Shown: positions 26,625 to 35,404 of the stretch, piece after piece
How the letters are laid out: every line of letters begins with the position of its first letter
Position numbering within the stretch: position 1 is the first letter of the stretch
Origin: Clostridia bacterium
GTDB taxonomy: Bacteria > Bacillota > Clostridia > Christensenellales > Aristaeellaceae
DNA length: 64,000 nucleotides
Assembly (NCBI GenBank): GCA_017543905.1
Contig: JAFYFC010000043.1
Coordinates: forward strand, 1-64,000
Direction of reading: 5' to 3'
Notes under the pieces: model-generated
The model's input: only the letters and a program-made list of their open reading frames with translations
Database searches by the model: none
What the model was told of the DNA's origin: nothing
Translations under genes and position numbers: made by a program

Positions 26625-26663
26625 AATACAAATCGGAGGGGATTAGCCCCTCCGATTTGTATT
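26625..26663. terminator. Bidirectional hairpin between convergent genes
   Basis: A perfect 17-bp inverted repeat (AATACAAATCGGAGGGG at 26625-26641 and its complement at 26647-26663, loop ATTAG) lies between the ends of two convergent genes. A T-rich tract (CTTTTT) follows on the plus side after a short gap. Confidence 0.75.
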
Positions 26664-26693
26664 GGTATACTCTTTTTAGCCTAATGCGTCTCT

Positions 26694-27566
26694 TCAGCGC
26701 GTTATCTCCTCCGCTATGGAGATCAGCTTGAGCTTCGCGCGGTATATTTCGTTGCGGCGCACGCCCTCTTCCTTAAGTTTCGCGCAGGCCTCGTCCAGCG
26801 TCATGCCGCCGCACAGCAGCATCGCAAGGCGCTGCTCCGGCGTCACGTCCGTTTCTTCGGACGGCTTTTCCTCGGCAGGCAGTTGCGACAGATCCATCAC
26901 TATGCAGTATTCGCCTTTTTCGGCATTCGGATTTTCGTTCAGGCGCGCAAGCACGCTTGCGACTGGTCCGCGGTCTATGCGTTCGAATTTCTTGGTCAGG
27001 TCGCAGCACACGCACACCTGCGCCTCCGGCAGCACGCTGTCTATATGCCTGAGCAGCTCGCGTGCGCGGTGCGGGGATTCGTACAAAACCACGACGCTTA
27101 TGCCGCGCGCGCGTATCTGACGCAGCTTTTCGTCCATATCGCGGCCTTCCCGCGGCAAAAACCCGTAAAACGCAAACTCCCGCGTATCAAAGCCGCTCAC
27201 CGAGAGCGCGGTTACGACCGCGCTGGGTCCGCTTACCGGTACGACGCTTATGCCCGCCTCCCACGCTGCTGCGACCAGCCCTTCGCCGGGATCGGATATG
27301 CCGGGCGTGCCCGCGTCGCAGGTGAGCGCTACGCTCAGGTTTTCCGCGAGCATCCGCTCGACTATTTCGTTTTTGCGCCCGTCCTCGTTATGGCGGTGGC
27401 AGGAGATCATAGGCTTGTGTATGCCCAGCACCTGCGTAAGCTTCATCGTGACGCGCGTATCCTCCGCAGCGATCAGATCACAGCTTTCCAGCGTCTGCCT
27501 GACGCGCGGGCTCATATCGTTCAGGTTGCCGATAGGCGTGGCGACCACATACAGTACAGGCATCAT
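26694..27566 (-). CDS. rsmI: 16S rRNA (cytidine-1402 2'-O) methyltransferase
   Basis: The 290-residue protein shows the tetrapyrrole-methylase fold of RsmI: 'LYVVATPIGNLNDMSPR' at the N-terminus, 'AAEDTRVT', 'DAGTPGISDPG' near residue 85 and 'VPVSGPSAV'. It methylates the ribose of C1402 in the ribosomal P site. The C-terminal ~40 residues form the usual small helical tail. Two adjacent ATG codons are possible starts. It is the last gene of the long minus-strand operon, 42 nt after the Rmt-like methyltransferase gene. Confidence 0.96.
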   Translation of the reverse strand: MMPVLYVVATPIGNLNDMSPRVRQTLESCDLIAAEDTRVTMKLTQVLGIHKPMISCHRHNEDGRKNEIVERMLAENLSVALTCDAGTPGISDPGEGLVAAAWEAGISVVPVSGPSAVVTALSVSGFDTREFAFYGFLPREGRDMDEKLRQIRARGISVVVLYESPHRARELLRHIDSVLPEAQVCVCCDLTKKFERIDRGPVASVLARLNENPNAEKGEYCIVMDLSQLPAEEKPSEETDVTPEQRLAMLLCGGMTLDEACAKLKEEGVRRNEIYRAKLKLISIAEEITR

Positions 27567-27608
27567 TTACCTCTGTGCGTATTTAGAAATATAGTATCGC
27601 GCGCCGCG

Positions 27609-28382
27609 TCAGAGGCGCGAAACGACGTACACCAGCTCGCTGCCCGCCGTAAAGCGGTCGAGTATACGGAATTTTCCGTCCGTTTCACGCTCGAAAAACT
27701 CCGAATAATGCTTTTCCATGCCCGCGCCGCGCCCGGAAAGCGTGCGGGTCGGAAACGAGACGGCTATGTATTCGGCGTTCAGGCGCTCCATAAGCCGCAG
27801 CGCGCTGCCTTTTTCGTTGGTTTCGAGTACCGGCAGCAGCTTGAAGGCGAGCGCGAGCTTCCAGCGTTCCTCTGGCAAGCTTACATTAACGTCCGCGCAG
27901 TCGGCGCGCACGTCCCAGCCGGCCGCCTCCGCCCAGTCGTTCACGAGGCTGACCGCGCCGTTGTTTATATCCGCGCCGCGTACGCGCGGAAAGCCCGCAG
28001 CGCCCAGATACAGCGGATTTATGCCGCACGCCGCGTCGTAAACGCTGTCGGGCGTTCCCGTGAGGGACGTTATCCGCTCATACAGCGCCTGCGCGTACTC
28101 CATGCGTTCGCACGTAGACGAATGCAAACGCAGCGCGTCGCTTAACGCGCTTTCGTCGCCGTCTGCATAGCGCGCAAGACACGCCCGCGCGGATTTGAAC
28201 TCTTTGGATGTCATAAACGCGCCGGTCAGCGCGTGCAGGCGCACGCGCGCCGCCTTCTCCGCTTCGGCGGGCGTTTTGTATGCCTTGAGCTGACGCTCGA
28301 ACACCCTTTTTACCGTATCCGGACAGATATCGCGCAGGTTTTTCGCGCCGAGCAGCCTGTCAAGCGCCTCTGTTTCGGTCAT
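27609..28382 (-). CDS. RmtB/ArmA-like 16S rRNA (guanine-N7) methyltransferase
   Basis: The 257-residue protein aligns by eye along its whole length with RmtB and ArmA (FmrO family), which methylate G1405 of 16S rRNA and confer high aminoglycoside resistance. Shared blocks are 'CPDTVKRV' near residue 20, HSSTCERM (87-94), the SAM motif DAACGINPL (116-124), FKLLPVLE (180-187) and 'VSFPTRTLSGRGAGME' (208-223). Length equals that of RmtB/ArmA. Its ATG overlaps the tgt stop codon (ATGA) and it sits between tgt and rsmI, so it is built into a housekeeping RNA-modification operon rather than a transposon. Whether it acts on G1405, and whether the host is resistant, is inference. Confidence 0.85.
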   Translation of the reverse strand: MTETEALDRLLGAKNLRDICPDTVKRVFERQLKAYKTPAEAEKAARVRLHALTGAFMTSKEFKSARACLARYADGDESALSDALRLHSSTCERMEYAQALYERITSLTGTPDSVYDAACGINPLYLGAAGFPRVRGADINNGAVSLVNDWAEAAGWDVRADCADVNVSLPEERWKLALAFKLLPVLETNEKGSALRLMERLNAEYIAVSFPTRTLSGRGAGMEKHYSEFFERETDGKFRILDRFTAGSELVYVVSRL

Positions 28383-29470
28383 AACGCCTTGCCCGCCAGC
28401 TCCATCAGCCGCCCGTAAAAGCGCAGGTTGTGCGCCGTGGCGAGCCGCTGTGCGGAGGGGTCGCCCACCTTGAACAGATGCTGCAGATACGCCTTCGAGT
28501 AGCGTCTGCACAGCGCGCAGTCGCAGGTGGCGTCCGGCGGCGCCGCGTCGCGCGCGCAGGCGTCGTCCATTATATACACAAAATGATAAAACTTCCCGTC
28601 GTCACGCATCACGCCTTCGGGCATATCCTGCCCCGCGTCAAAGGCGTACAGGCGCTGATGCCGCGCCTCGCGCGTGGGTATCACGCAGTCGAACAGCTCG
28701 TAGCCCATTTTGATCAGGCGTATTATCTCCTCCGGCCGCCCCACGCCCATCGCGTATTTCACCTTGTCGTCGGGCATCGCGTCCGCGGCCATTTTAAGCA
28801 CGTCGTCCCACAGCTTTCCGTTTTCGTCGGTAGGCCAGCCGCCGAAGCCGTAGCCGTCGAAGCCTATCTCGGCAAGGCGTCTGCCGCATTCGAGCCTCAA
28901 AGCCCTGTCCGCGCCGCCCTGCACTATTCCAAACAGCAGCGGGCGCGCGCCTTTTACGTCCCTGACCAGCCTGTCGTACTCCTCGCGGCAGCGTCTGCCC
29001 CATTTTACGGTAAGCTCCACGCTGCGCCTTTGCTCCTCGTAGGAGTCGTTCGGGTGCGTGCACAGATCCAGCGCCATCATTATGTCGCTGCGGTACATGA
29101 ACTGCGCCTGTATGCACTTTTCCGGCGTATAGTGCAGCTTTTCCGCGCTCATGTCCGGCCGGAACAGGATTTCCTTTTCGCGTATCTCGCCGTATGCGGC
29201 GTTTTCCCGTATCATCGAATACAGCTGAAATCCGCCTGAATCCGTAAGTATCGCGCCTGACCAGCCCGAAAACTTATGCAGTCCGCCCAAAGCCTTTATA
29301 AGCTTCGCGCCGGGCTTGGTGTACATGTGCCACGTATTCATTTCAAGGCCGGAAAGCCCCGCGTCCGCGACGTCCTCTACGTCCGCGGCGCGGACGGCGG
29401 CATACGTCGCATCCGGAAAAAACGCGGGCAGCTTTACTTCTCCGCTGGGGAGGCTCAGAGCTTTTACCAC
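28379..29470 (-). CDS. tgt: tRNA-guanine (queuine) transglycosylase
   Basis: The 363-residue protein is a somewhat divergent TGT: 'GAILTDSGGFQ' carries the catalytic Asp region, 'YAMGVGRPEEI' follows, 'FDCVIPTREARHQRLY' contains the nucleophilic Asp, and 'CDCALCRRYSKAYLQHLF' with a later His forms the zinc site. It inserts preQ1/queuine into the wobble position of tRNAs for Asn, Asp, His and Tyr. The start is a GTG at 29470, one nucleotide after the rsmH stop codon (TAA-A-GTG), with GAGGGC upstream; the N-terminus is about 20 residues shorter than usual. Confidence 0.9.
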   Translation of the reverse strand: MVKALSLPSGEVKLPAFFPDATYAAVRAADVEDVADAGLSGLEMNTWHMYTKPGAKLIKALGGLHKFSGWSGAILTDSGGFQLYSMIRENAAYGEIREKEILFRPDMSAEKLHYTPEKCIQAQFMYRSDIMMALDLCTHPNDSYEEQRRSVELTVKWGRRCREEYDRLVRDVKGARPLLFGIVQGGADRALRLECGRRLAEIGFDGYGFGGWPTDENGKLWDDVLKMAADAMPDDKVKYAMGVGRPEEIIRLIKMGYELFDCVIPTREARHQRLYAFDAGQDMPEGVMRDDGKFYHFVYIMDDACARDAAPPDATCDCALCRRYSKAYLQHLFKVGDPSAQRLATAHNLRFYGRLMELAGKAL

Positions 29471-29471
29471 T

Positions 29472-30416
29472 TTATATGCCCTCGCAGATCCTTAAAAGCG
29501 CGCTGCGCGCTCTGGGGTTCTCGTTCAGCTCGGTCTCGCCCGCCGTGATCGGCTTGTTCGTTATCAATCTGACCGCAGGCTTTTTGCCGCACACGCATAC
29601 GGGAAAGCTCTTCGGGCAGGTACACGGATACGCGAGCGCCTTGAACGTGTTTTTTACTATTCTGTCCTCCAGCGAGTGAAACGCGATCACGCAGAAGCGG
29701 CCGCCGGGCTTGAGCAGGGACGCTATGTCCCTAAGCGCCCTTTCCAGCGGCTCGAGCTCGTCGTTCACCGCGATCCTGAGCGCCTGAAACGTGCGTCTTG
29801 CGGGATGCGAGCCGTCCTTCGCGCGCAGCTTTTTGGGTATCGCGGCGTCTATCACGTCTACAAGCTGCGCCGTGGTGAGGATGGGCTGCGCTTTCCTTCT
29901 GTCGCAGATCACGCGCGCAATCTGCGCCGCCCAGTTCTCCTCGCCGTAAAGCGTTATGATGCGCGCAAGCTCGCTCTGGGAATACGTGTTCACGATATCC
30001 GCTGCGGTAAGATGCGCGCTTTTGTCCATGCGCATGTCGAGCGGGAAATCCCCGTGATAAGAAAAACCCCGTCCGCCCTCGTCAAGCTGATGGGATGACA
30101 CGCCGAGATCCAGCAGCGCGCCGTCCAGACGCGCCGCGCCGAGTTCGGTAAGCAGCGCCTTCGCGTCGTGAAAATTCCCGCGCACGGCAGTGAACCTGTC
30201 TGAAAGGCCGCTTTCCTCTATACGCCGCGAGGCGGCTTCGATCGCTTCGCCGTCTCTGTCTATGCCGTACAGATGCCCGCGCGTCAAATGCGCAAGCACC
30301 GCGCACGCGTGCCCTCCGCCGCCCAGCGTGCCGTCCAGATACGTGCCGTCCGGTTTTATCGCAAGCCCGTTTATGCACTCGTCCAGCAGCACCGGACGGT
30401 GGTAGAATTCGCTCAT
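29472..30416 (-). CDS. rsmH: 16S rRNA (cytosine-1402 N4) methyltransferase
   Basis: The 314-residue protein is a typical RsmH/MraW: 'EFYHRPVLLDECINGL', the SAM site 'DGTLGGGGH', 'LLDLGVSSHQLDEGGRGFSY', 'LDMRMD' and 'FQALRIAVNDELEPLE'. It adds the N4-methyl group to C1402, the same nucleotide that RsmI modifies, and both genes lie in this operon. The ATG at 30416 overlaps the aminotransferase stop codon by 4 nt; the reading frame continues further upstream but that part has no family similarity. Unusually it is not next to division genes (mraZ, ftsL). Confidence 0.96.
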   Translation of the reverse strand: MSEFYHRPVLLDECINGLAIKPDGTYLDGTLGGGGHACAVLAHLTRGHLYGIDRDGEAIEAASRRIEESGLSDRFTAVRGNFHDAKALLTELGAARLDGALLDLGVSSHQLDEGGRGFSYHGDFPLDMRMDKSAHLTAADIVNTYSQSELARIITLYGEENWAAQIARVICDRRKAQPILTTAQLVDVIDAAIPKKLRAKDGSHPARRTFQALRIAVNDELEPLERALRDIASLLKPGGRFCVIAFHSLEDRIVKNTFKALAYPCTCPKSFPVCVCGKKPAVRLITNKPITAGETELNENPRARSALLRICEGI

Positions 30417-31252
30417 ATGTCGGTCGCTTTTACGAAGCGGCCCCACACGCCGTCGCGCAGCGCCTCGAAGCGCGCGCTGTCGCGTCCGCCCGCGGCTATG
30501 CCGTCCACGCTCGTCACGCGGTGAATAAACGACGTTGAAGAGGTGGTGAATATCTCGTCCGCCTCCATAAGCTCGCGTACGTCGTAGGCGCGTTCGACGA
30601 CCTGAATACCGAGATGTCCGCACACCTCGAACAGATGCGAGCGCGCGATGCCCGCGAGTATCAGATTGTCCGCGGGCGCCGAGATCAGGCATCCGTCCTT
30701 CAGTATGTGCACGTTGCTCTTCGAGCACTCGGTCACGCGCCCGTTCCTGTGCAGTATCGCCTCGTAGCAGCCGCGCTCCCTGGCGGCCTGCATGGCCATT
30801 ACCGAAGGGATGAGGTTGAGCGTTTTTATGTTGCAGTGCAGAAAGCGCGTATCCTCCCGCGTTATGCACCTGACCTGCTCGCTGAGATCGGGGAACGTAT
30901 AGGGCGTGATCATCATCATAAGATTGGCGTGCCCCTCCGGAAAGGGATGCGCGCGCCGCGCGGTGCCGCGGGAAACCTGCCAGTACAGCACGTTGTCGCC
31001 CGTGTCCATCAGGGCCACCATGCGCTTAAGCTCGCATTCCAACGTCTGCTTGTCCATGGGAACGGTTATGCTCAGATAAGCCGCGCTCCTGTACAGCCGG
31101 TCGATGTGCGCATCCAGCGCGTAGATTATACCGTTGCGCGTGGGAGTCGCCTCGTATACGCCGTCGCCGTAGTACACCGCGCGATCCAGCATCGGTATCT
31201 TCATTTCCTCGAGGGGACCGTATTCACCGTTATAATATCCTATCGCCTGCAT
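30413..31252 (-). CDS. Class IV aminotransferase, D-amino acid aminotransferase-like
   Basis: The 279-residue PLP enzyme has the class IV pattern: 'DRAVYYGDGVYEATPTRNG' near residue 22, 'LHCNIKTLNLIPSVMAMQAA' with the Schiff-base lysine near residue 141, and 'GRVTECSKSNVHIL' near residue 165. It is closest to D-alanine aminotransferases, which provide D-Glu and D-Ala for the cell wall, but a branched-chain enzyme cannot be excluded. AGAGGC precedes the ATG. It lies 17 nt after nfnB and overlaps rsmH by 4 nt. Confidence 0.88.
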   Translation of the reverse strand: MQAIGYYNGEYGPLEEMKIPMLDRAVYYGDGVYEATPTRNGIIYALDAHIDRLYRSAAYLSITVPMDKQTLECELKRMVALMDTGDNVLYWQVSRGTARRAHPFPEGHANLMMMITPYTFPDLSEQVRCITREDTRFLHCNIKTLNLIPSVMAMQAARERGCYEAILHRNGRVTECSKSNVHILKDGCLISAPADNLILAGIARSHLFEVCGHLGIQVVERAYDVRELMEADEIFTTSSTSFIHRVTSVDGIAAGGRDSARFEALRDGVWGRFVKATDI

Positions 31253-31269
31253 ATTCAGCCTCTTTCAGT

Positions 31270-32679
31270 CTATTGACCCAGCAGCGCCTTTTCGATGGAA
31301 GCGGCAGCCTTTTTGCCCGCCCCCATCGCGCTTATCACCGTGGCCGCGCCGGTCACCGCGTCGCCGCCCGCGTAAACCTTTTCGCGCGTGGTCATCGCGT
31401 TTTCGTCTATGATGATGCCGCCGTGATCGTTTACCGAAAGCCCGCGCGTGGTATTCTTGATGAGCGGATTGGGCGACGTGCCTATCGCGATAACCACGGT
31501 GTCCACGTCCAGCGTGAACTCGCTGCCCGGCACGGGTACGGGACGGCGGCGTCCCTTCGCGTCAGGCTCGCCCAGCTCCATCCTTATGCAGCGCATGCCC
31601 GTAACGCAGCCGTTTCGGGGATCGCGCGGATTTTCCGGGTTGGTGTATCCGAGTATCTCGACGGGGTTATTAAGGAGCCTGAAGTCTATGCCCTCCTCCT
31701 CAGCGTGCTCTACCTCCTCGCGGCGGGCAGGCAGCTCCTGCATCGAACGGCGGTAAACGATATAAACCTTCTCCGCGCCCAGCCGCAGCGCCGTGCGCGC
31801 GGCGTCCATCGCCACGTTTCCGCCGCCCACGACCGCCACGCGGCCGCCCTTCATAATGGGTGTTACGGGCTCGTCGCGGTATGCCTTCATAAGGTTCGAG
31901 CGCGTCAAAAACTCGTTTGCGGAATACACGCCCTTTAACGCCTCGCCGGGTATGTTCATGAAGTTGGGAAGCCCCGCGCCGCTGCCTATGTACACGGCCT
32001 CGTAGCCCTCCTCGAACAATTCGTCCACCGTAAGCGTTTTGCCTATTATCACGTTGGTCTGTATGTCCACGCCCAGCGCCTTCAGCCCCTCCACTTCAGA
32101 AGCGACTATGCGCTTGGGCAGACGGAATTCCGGTATACCGTACACCAGCACGCCGCCTGCGGTATGCAGCGCTTCGAACACCGTTACCGCGAAGCCGCGC
32201 TTTGCGAGGTCTCCTGCGCAGGTGAGCGACGAGGGGCCCGAGCCCACCACCGCCACGCGGTGTCCGTTCGGGACAGGCTTCTTAGTCTCGCCCTTGGGAT
32301 TTGCGTTGTGCGTATCCGCCGCGAAGCGTTCAAGCCTGCCTATGCCCACGGGCTCGAATTTTATGCCCATCGTGCACTTGCTTTCGCACTGCGTCTCCTG
32401 CGGGCATACGCGGCCGCACACGGCGGGCAGCGAGGAGGATGCGCTTATGACCTTGTAAGCGCCCTCGACGTCGCGCTGCTTAAGCTTGCTTATAAAGCCC
32501 GGGATATCGATATTTACGGGACAGCCCTGTACGCACGGCGCGTTTTTGCAGTTTAAGCAGCGCGCCGCCTCCTCAAAGGCGATTTCCGGCGTATAGCCCA
32601 GCGCGACCTCGTTGAAATTGTGCGCGCGCAGCGCGGGATCCTGCACCGGCATGGGATGTTTATGTGGATTAAGCGCCAT
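31270..32679 (-). CDS. nfnB: NfnB, large subunit of NADH-dependent ferredoxin:NADP+ oxidoreductase (GltA/GltB-small-subunit type)
   Basis: The 469-residue flavoprotein has an N-terminal iron-sulfur domain ('CLNCKNAPCVQGCPVNIDIP' region, residues ~38-58, and 'CGRVCPQETQCESKC' near 88-102), an FAD-binding site ('VVGSGPSSLTCAGDLAKRG', ~145) and an NADP-binding site ('VVGGGNVAMDAARTALRLGA', ~285). This architecture is shared by homotetrameric glutamate synthase small-type proteins, but the adjacent NfnA partner identifies the pair as the electron-bifurcating Nfn complex, which couples ferredoxin, NADH and NADPH pools. AGGAGG precedes the ATG; 12-nt gap from nfnA. Confidence 0.92.
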   Translation of the reverse strand: MALNPHKHPMPVQDPALRAHNFNEVALGYTPEIAFEEAARCLNCKNAPCVQGCPVNIDIPGFISKLKQRDVEGAYKVISASSSLPAVCGRVCPQETQCESKCTMGIKFEPVGIGRLERFAADTHNANPKGETKKPVPNGHRVAVVGSGPSSLTCAGDLAKRGFAVTVFEALHTAGGVLVYGIPEFRLPKRIVASEVEGLKALGVDIQTNVIIGKTLTVDELFEEGYEAVYIGSGAGLPNFMNIPGEALKGVYSANEFLTRSNLMKAYRDEPVTPIMKGGRVAVVGGGNVAMDAARTALRLGAEKVYIVYRRSMQELPARREEVEHAEEEGIDFRLLNNPVEILGYTNPENPRDPRNGCVTGMRCIRMELGEPDAKGRRRPVPVPGSEFTLDVDTVVIAIGTSPNPLIKNTTRGLSVNDHGGIIIDENAMTTREKVYAGGDAVTGAATVISAMGAGKKAAASIEKALLGQ

Positions 32680-32691
32680 TATAAGTGCCTC

Positions 32692-33540
32692 CTATGCGTT
32701 TGTGAACAGCCTGCACGCGCTTTCGTATGCGTGCTTTTCGAACTCCGCGTACATGCGGCCGCGGCTCATCGCCTCGTCGAAGTCCACCTCGTAGCCGTTG
32801 AAGTCCGGCCCGTCCACGCACGCGAACTTCGTTACGCGTTTGCCGTCTACGTTCAGCGTGAGCCGGCAGCCGCCGCACATGCCCGTGCCGTCTATCATTA
32901 TCGGATTCATGCTCACCGTGACCGGAACGCCGAAGGGCTTTGCGGTCAGAGTTACGAATTTCATCATTATAACGGGGCCGATCGTGATTATTTCGTCGAA
33001 CGTCTCGCCGTTTTCAAGCATTTCCTTAAGCGGAACGGTGACGTTGCCCTGACGGCCGTAGCTTCCGTCGTCAGTCATCATTATCAGGCGGTCGGAGCAG
33101 GCTTTGAACTCGTCCTCGAGTATTACGATGTCTTTAGAGCGGAAGCCGGTGATCGAGACCACCTCGCAGCCCTTTTCCTTCAGCGCCTTCGCGATCGGCC
33201 ACGCGATCGCGCAGCCCACGCCGCCGCCCACTATGCACACCTTTTTAAGGCCGTCAAGCTTTGTGGGCTCTCCGAGCGGGCCTGCGAAATCCTGTATGTA
33301 TTCGCCCTCGTTTTTGAGCGAAAGCAGGTACGTGGTCGCCCCTACCGTCTGAAAGATTATCGTGACCGCGCCCGTTTCCGCGTTCGTGCCCGCGACGGTC
33401 AGCGGTATACGCTCGCCCTCTTCGTCCACGCGCAGTATAATGAACTGTCCGGGCAGCGCCTTGCGCGCCACCTGCGGCGCTTCTACGTCCATAAGCGTAA
33501 CTGTGGGATTGAGTATGCGTTTTTTAAGTATCCTGTACAT
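32692..33540 (-). CDS. nfnA: NfnA, FAD/NAD-binding small subunit (SudB-like)
   Basis: The 282-residue protein is a ferredoxin-NADP reductase-type subunit like sulfide dehydrogenase subunit B and dihydroorotate dehydrogenase electron-transfer subunit. An FAD domain ('KALPGQFIILRVDEEGERIPLTV') is followed by an NAD domain ('CIVGGGVGCAIAWPIAKAL', ~107) and a [2Fe-2S] binding C-terminus ('MCGGCRLTL...FACVDGPDFNGYEVDFD', ~220-260). It forms the Nfn complex with the next gene product and oxidises NADH. GGGGAGG precedes the ATG. Confidence 0.92.
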   Translation of the reverse strand: MYRILKKRILNPTVTLMDVEAPQVARKALPGQFIILRVDEEGERIPLTVAGTNAETGAVTIIFQTVGATTYLLSLKNEGEYIQDFAGPLGEPTKLDGLKKVCIVGGGVGCAIAWPIAKALKEKGCEVVSITGFRSKDIVILEDEFKACSDRLIMMTDDGSYGRQGNVTVPLKEMLENGETFDEIITIGPVIMMKFVTLTAKPFGVPVTVSMNPIMIDGTGMCGGCRLTLNVDGKRVTKFACVDGPDFNGYEVDFDEAMSRGRMYAEFEKHAYESACRLFTNA

Positions 33541-33587
33541 ATTGCCGGCCTCCCCGGTTTATTGTATTTATACGGCGCAGTGCGGCT

Positions 33588-34043
33588 TCAGGCGTGCGCC
33601 TGCGTTTTTGCGCGCTTGCGCTTTTTCTCCCTGAGCAGGCGCTTGCGCAGCAGCTTTCTTTCGCGCGAAAGCATAAACACCGCGACCGCCGAGGCGAGCG
33701 CCGCCATGACGAGCATCACCGCTTTTGTAAGATCGCGGTCTATTATCTGCGACATCGCGTTATCGTCCGCCTTCACGATTATGAACAGCACCGCGTACAC
33801 CAGCGCGAAAATCATCGCGGCGTAGGAGCAGCCCTTTTTGAATACGGGCAGCTTTTTGGCGCCGTTTAACACAAACAGCGCGTTTACTATACTGAGAAAT
33901 GCCAGCACGAGCAGCATGGTAAGCGTTATGTTGTGCGCGATAAACGCCATCGCGTTGTTTATTCTGTCTATCACGTACAGCACCAGATAGAACAGAGACA
34001 GTATTATCGCGCCGTGTCCGGTCGCGGTTTTTATGTATTTCAC
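33588..34043 (-). CDS. Small four-helix membrane protein with very basic tail
   Basis: The protein of about 151 residues has four hydrophobic helices (roughly residues 10-28, 36-58, 68-88 and 100-122) and ends in a strongly basic tail (RERKLLRKRLLREKKRKRAKTQ). I recognise no family. Two GTG codons compete as start: 34052, directly after the upstream stop codon, and 34043; the latter is placed 6 nt after GAGGTG and is preferred. It lies 1-10 nt after the phosphodiester glycosidase gene and 47 nt before nfnA, within the operon. Function unknown. Confidence 0.7.
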   Translation of the reverse strand: MKYIKTATGHGAIILSLFYLVLYVIDRINNAMAFIAHNITLTMLLVLAFLSIVNALFVLNGAKKLPVFKKGCSYAAMIFALVYAVLFIIVKADDNAMSQIIDRDLTKAVMLVMAALASAVAVFMLSRERKLLRKRLLREKKRKRAKTQAHA

Positions 34044-34053
34044 CTGCTTCACC

Positions 34054-35385
34054 TCATTCGATATCCATTATTATCACCGCGTCGGAGATCGCGCGGCCGT
34101 CCTTGTAGGGCTTGTTTATCACCTTTTCAAACCACGTGAGCATGGTGCTTTCGCCGCCGTCGAGGTTGTAGGCGCGCGTGCAGCCGAGGCTCTCCATAAG
34201 CTCCGCCAGATTGCCCAGCGGCAGCCCGCGCGAGGCCAGAGAGCGGCCGTCCGCGGTGACCAGACAGTAATGTCCCGGCTCGAAATAGCCTATCACTGTG
34301 CGGGGATTTCGGCCGTGTATGCCGTCGAAGGCGTTAAACACCGTATACGCCTTGCCGTTCTCGTCCAGAAGCTGCGGACCGAAGCACCACGCCTGATACG
34401 CGCCGTTCGCGGTGAGCGTTTCGACGTCCCACGTGTTCGCGGGGTATGTCACCATCGTGCCGTCCCAGTTTATAACGCACGCGTCGAAGCGCGAAAGGTT
34501 GCTGCGGTAAAGCTCGCCGTTTCTGATCATGATGCCGGAGTGGGTGCTGTAGAAGTCCCCGTTCACGGCTACGACGCAGCCCGTGCGCTTTGCGATACTG
34601 TACAGCCACTCGCCTATGCCCGTGCCGTAGGTGTCGCGCGCGAGGCGCGTCTGGAAGCACGCGATGTCCGCCACGTAAATATCCGTAAGATAGTATATGC
34701 AGTCGTAGGTGTCGCCCACGAACTCGTAGGTGTACGTGTTCGTCGTGACCGTTACGTTAAGGTTTTTGCTCTGGTAGAAGTACCTTCCGTTTTCACCGTC
34801 CTCGCGGATCACCTCGCCGTCAGTGAACTTGCCTGCAAACTTGCTGCGGAACACGCCCACCGGATCAGGCGTGGGTACGGGCGTGGGTGAAGGCGTGGGC
34901 GTAGGCACAGGCGTAGGTGTGGGTGTGGGTGTCGGAGTAGGTGTCGGGGTCGGCGTCGGTGTAGGCGTCGGCGTCGGCTCGGTTGATACCTCCGCGCCGT
35001 CTGCGTTTAAAGCCGTTCCCGTCTGCGCGTCCGTGCCGTCGTCCGGCGCGGGAGTATGAGACAACGGTTCGTAAGAGGGAGACGGCTCAGCCGTCTCCTC
35101 CGGCGTCGGTTCAGGTGTCGGCACTGGCGTCGACGTCGGCACAGGCGTTGGAGTCAGCGTCGGCGTAGGCACAGGCGTCGGGTCGGGCGTGAGCTCCGGT
35201 TCAGTTGTATGCTGTGCCGTCTGAACCCCATACGCCGCGCCCGGCCGCGTGATTATCACGTTTTCGGACTTCAGGCGCGTGGGCTTCACGTGGTGAAAAT
35301 ACGCGAACACCACCAGCACTATGCCGGTAAGCAGTATATCCAGTATTATGACGAGCCACAGGGGCTTCGGGCGTTTTTTGAGCAT
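34054..35385 (-). CDS. Membrane-anchored phosphodiester glycosidase (NAGPA-type), paralogue 2
   Basis: The 443-residue protein has a short basic cytosolic start, one membrane helix (~8-28), then a long Pro/Thr linker (about residues 60-185, mostly Thr-Pro dipeptides) and a C-terminal phosphodiester glycosidase domain (~190-443; PF09992). Family marks are '[22 protein letters not shown]', '[19 protein letters not shown]' and '[14 protein letters not shown]' near the end. Related domains cleave GlcNAc-1-phosphodiester sugars, so action on wall or capsule polymers is plausible. The catalytic domain is closely similar to the gene just upstream; the pair is a tandem duplication. Confidence 0.88.
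   Translation of the reverse strand: MLKKRPKPLWLVIILDILLTGIVLVVFAYFHHVKPTRLKSENVIITRPGAAYGVQTAQHTTEPELTPDPTPVPTPTLTPTPVPTSTPVPTPEPTPEETAEPSPSYEPLSHTPAPDDGTDAQTGTALNADGAEVSTEPTPTPTPTPTPTPTPTPTPTPTPVPTPTPSPTPVPTPDPVGVFRSKFAGKFTDGEVIREDGENGRYFYQSKNLNVTVTTNTYTYEFVGDTYDCIYYLTDIYVADIACFQTRLARDTYGTGIGEWLYSIAKRTGCVVAVNGDFYSTHSGIMIRNGELYRSNLSRFDACVINWDGTMVTYPANTWDVETLTANGAYQAWCFGPQLLDENGKAYTVFNAFDGIHGRNPRTVIGYFEPGHYCLVTADGRSLASRGLPLGNLAELMESLGCTRAYNLDGGESTMLTWFEKVINKPYKDGRAISDAVIIMDIE
34866..34983. repeat. Degenerate hexanucleotide repeat encoding a Thr-Pro linker
   Basis: On the plus strand units of the type GGTGTG/GGCGTC/GGTGTA are repeated about twenty times; on the coding (minus) strand they read as alternating Thr and Pro codons of the linker. 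The third codon positions vary, so it is not a perfect microsatellite, but length change by recombination is likely. A weaker Thr-Pro tract lies at 35110-35200. Confidence 0.75.
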
Positions 35386-35404
35386 TCCGGTCTCCGTTTC
35401 CCGC

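Noticed and set aside
34866-34983. CRISPR-like regular repeat
   Set aside because: Units are only 6 nt and encode Thr-Pro; no spacers exist.
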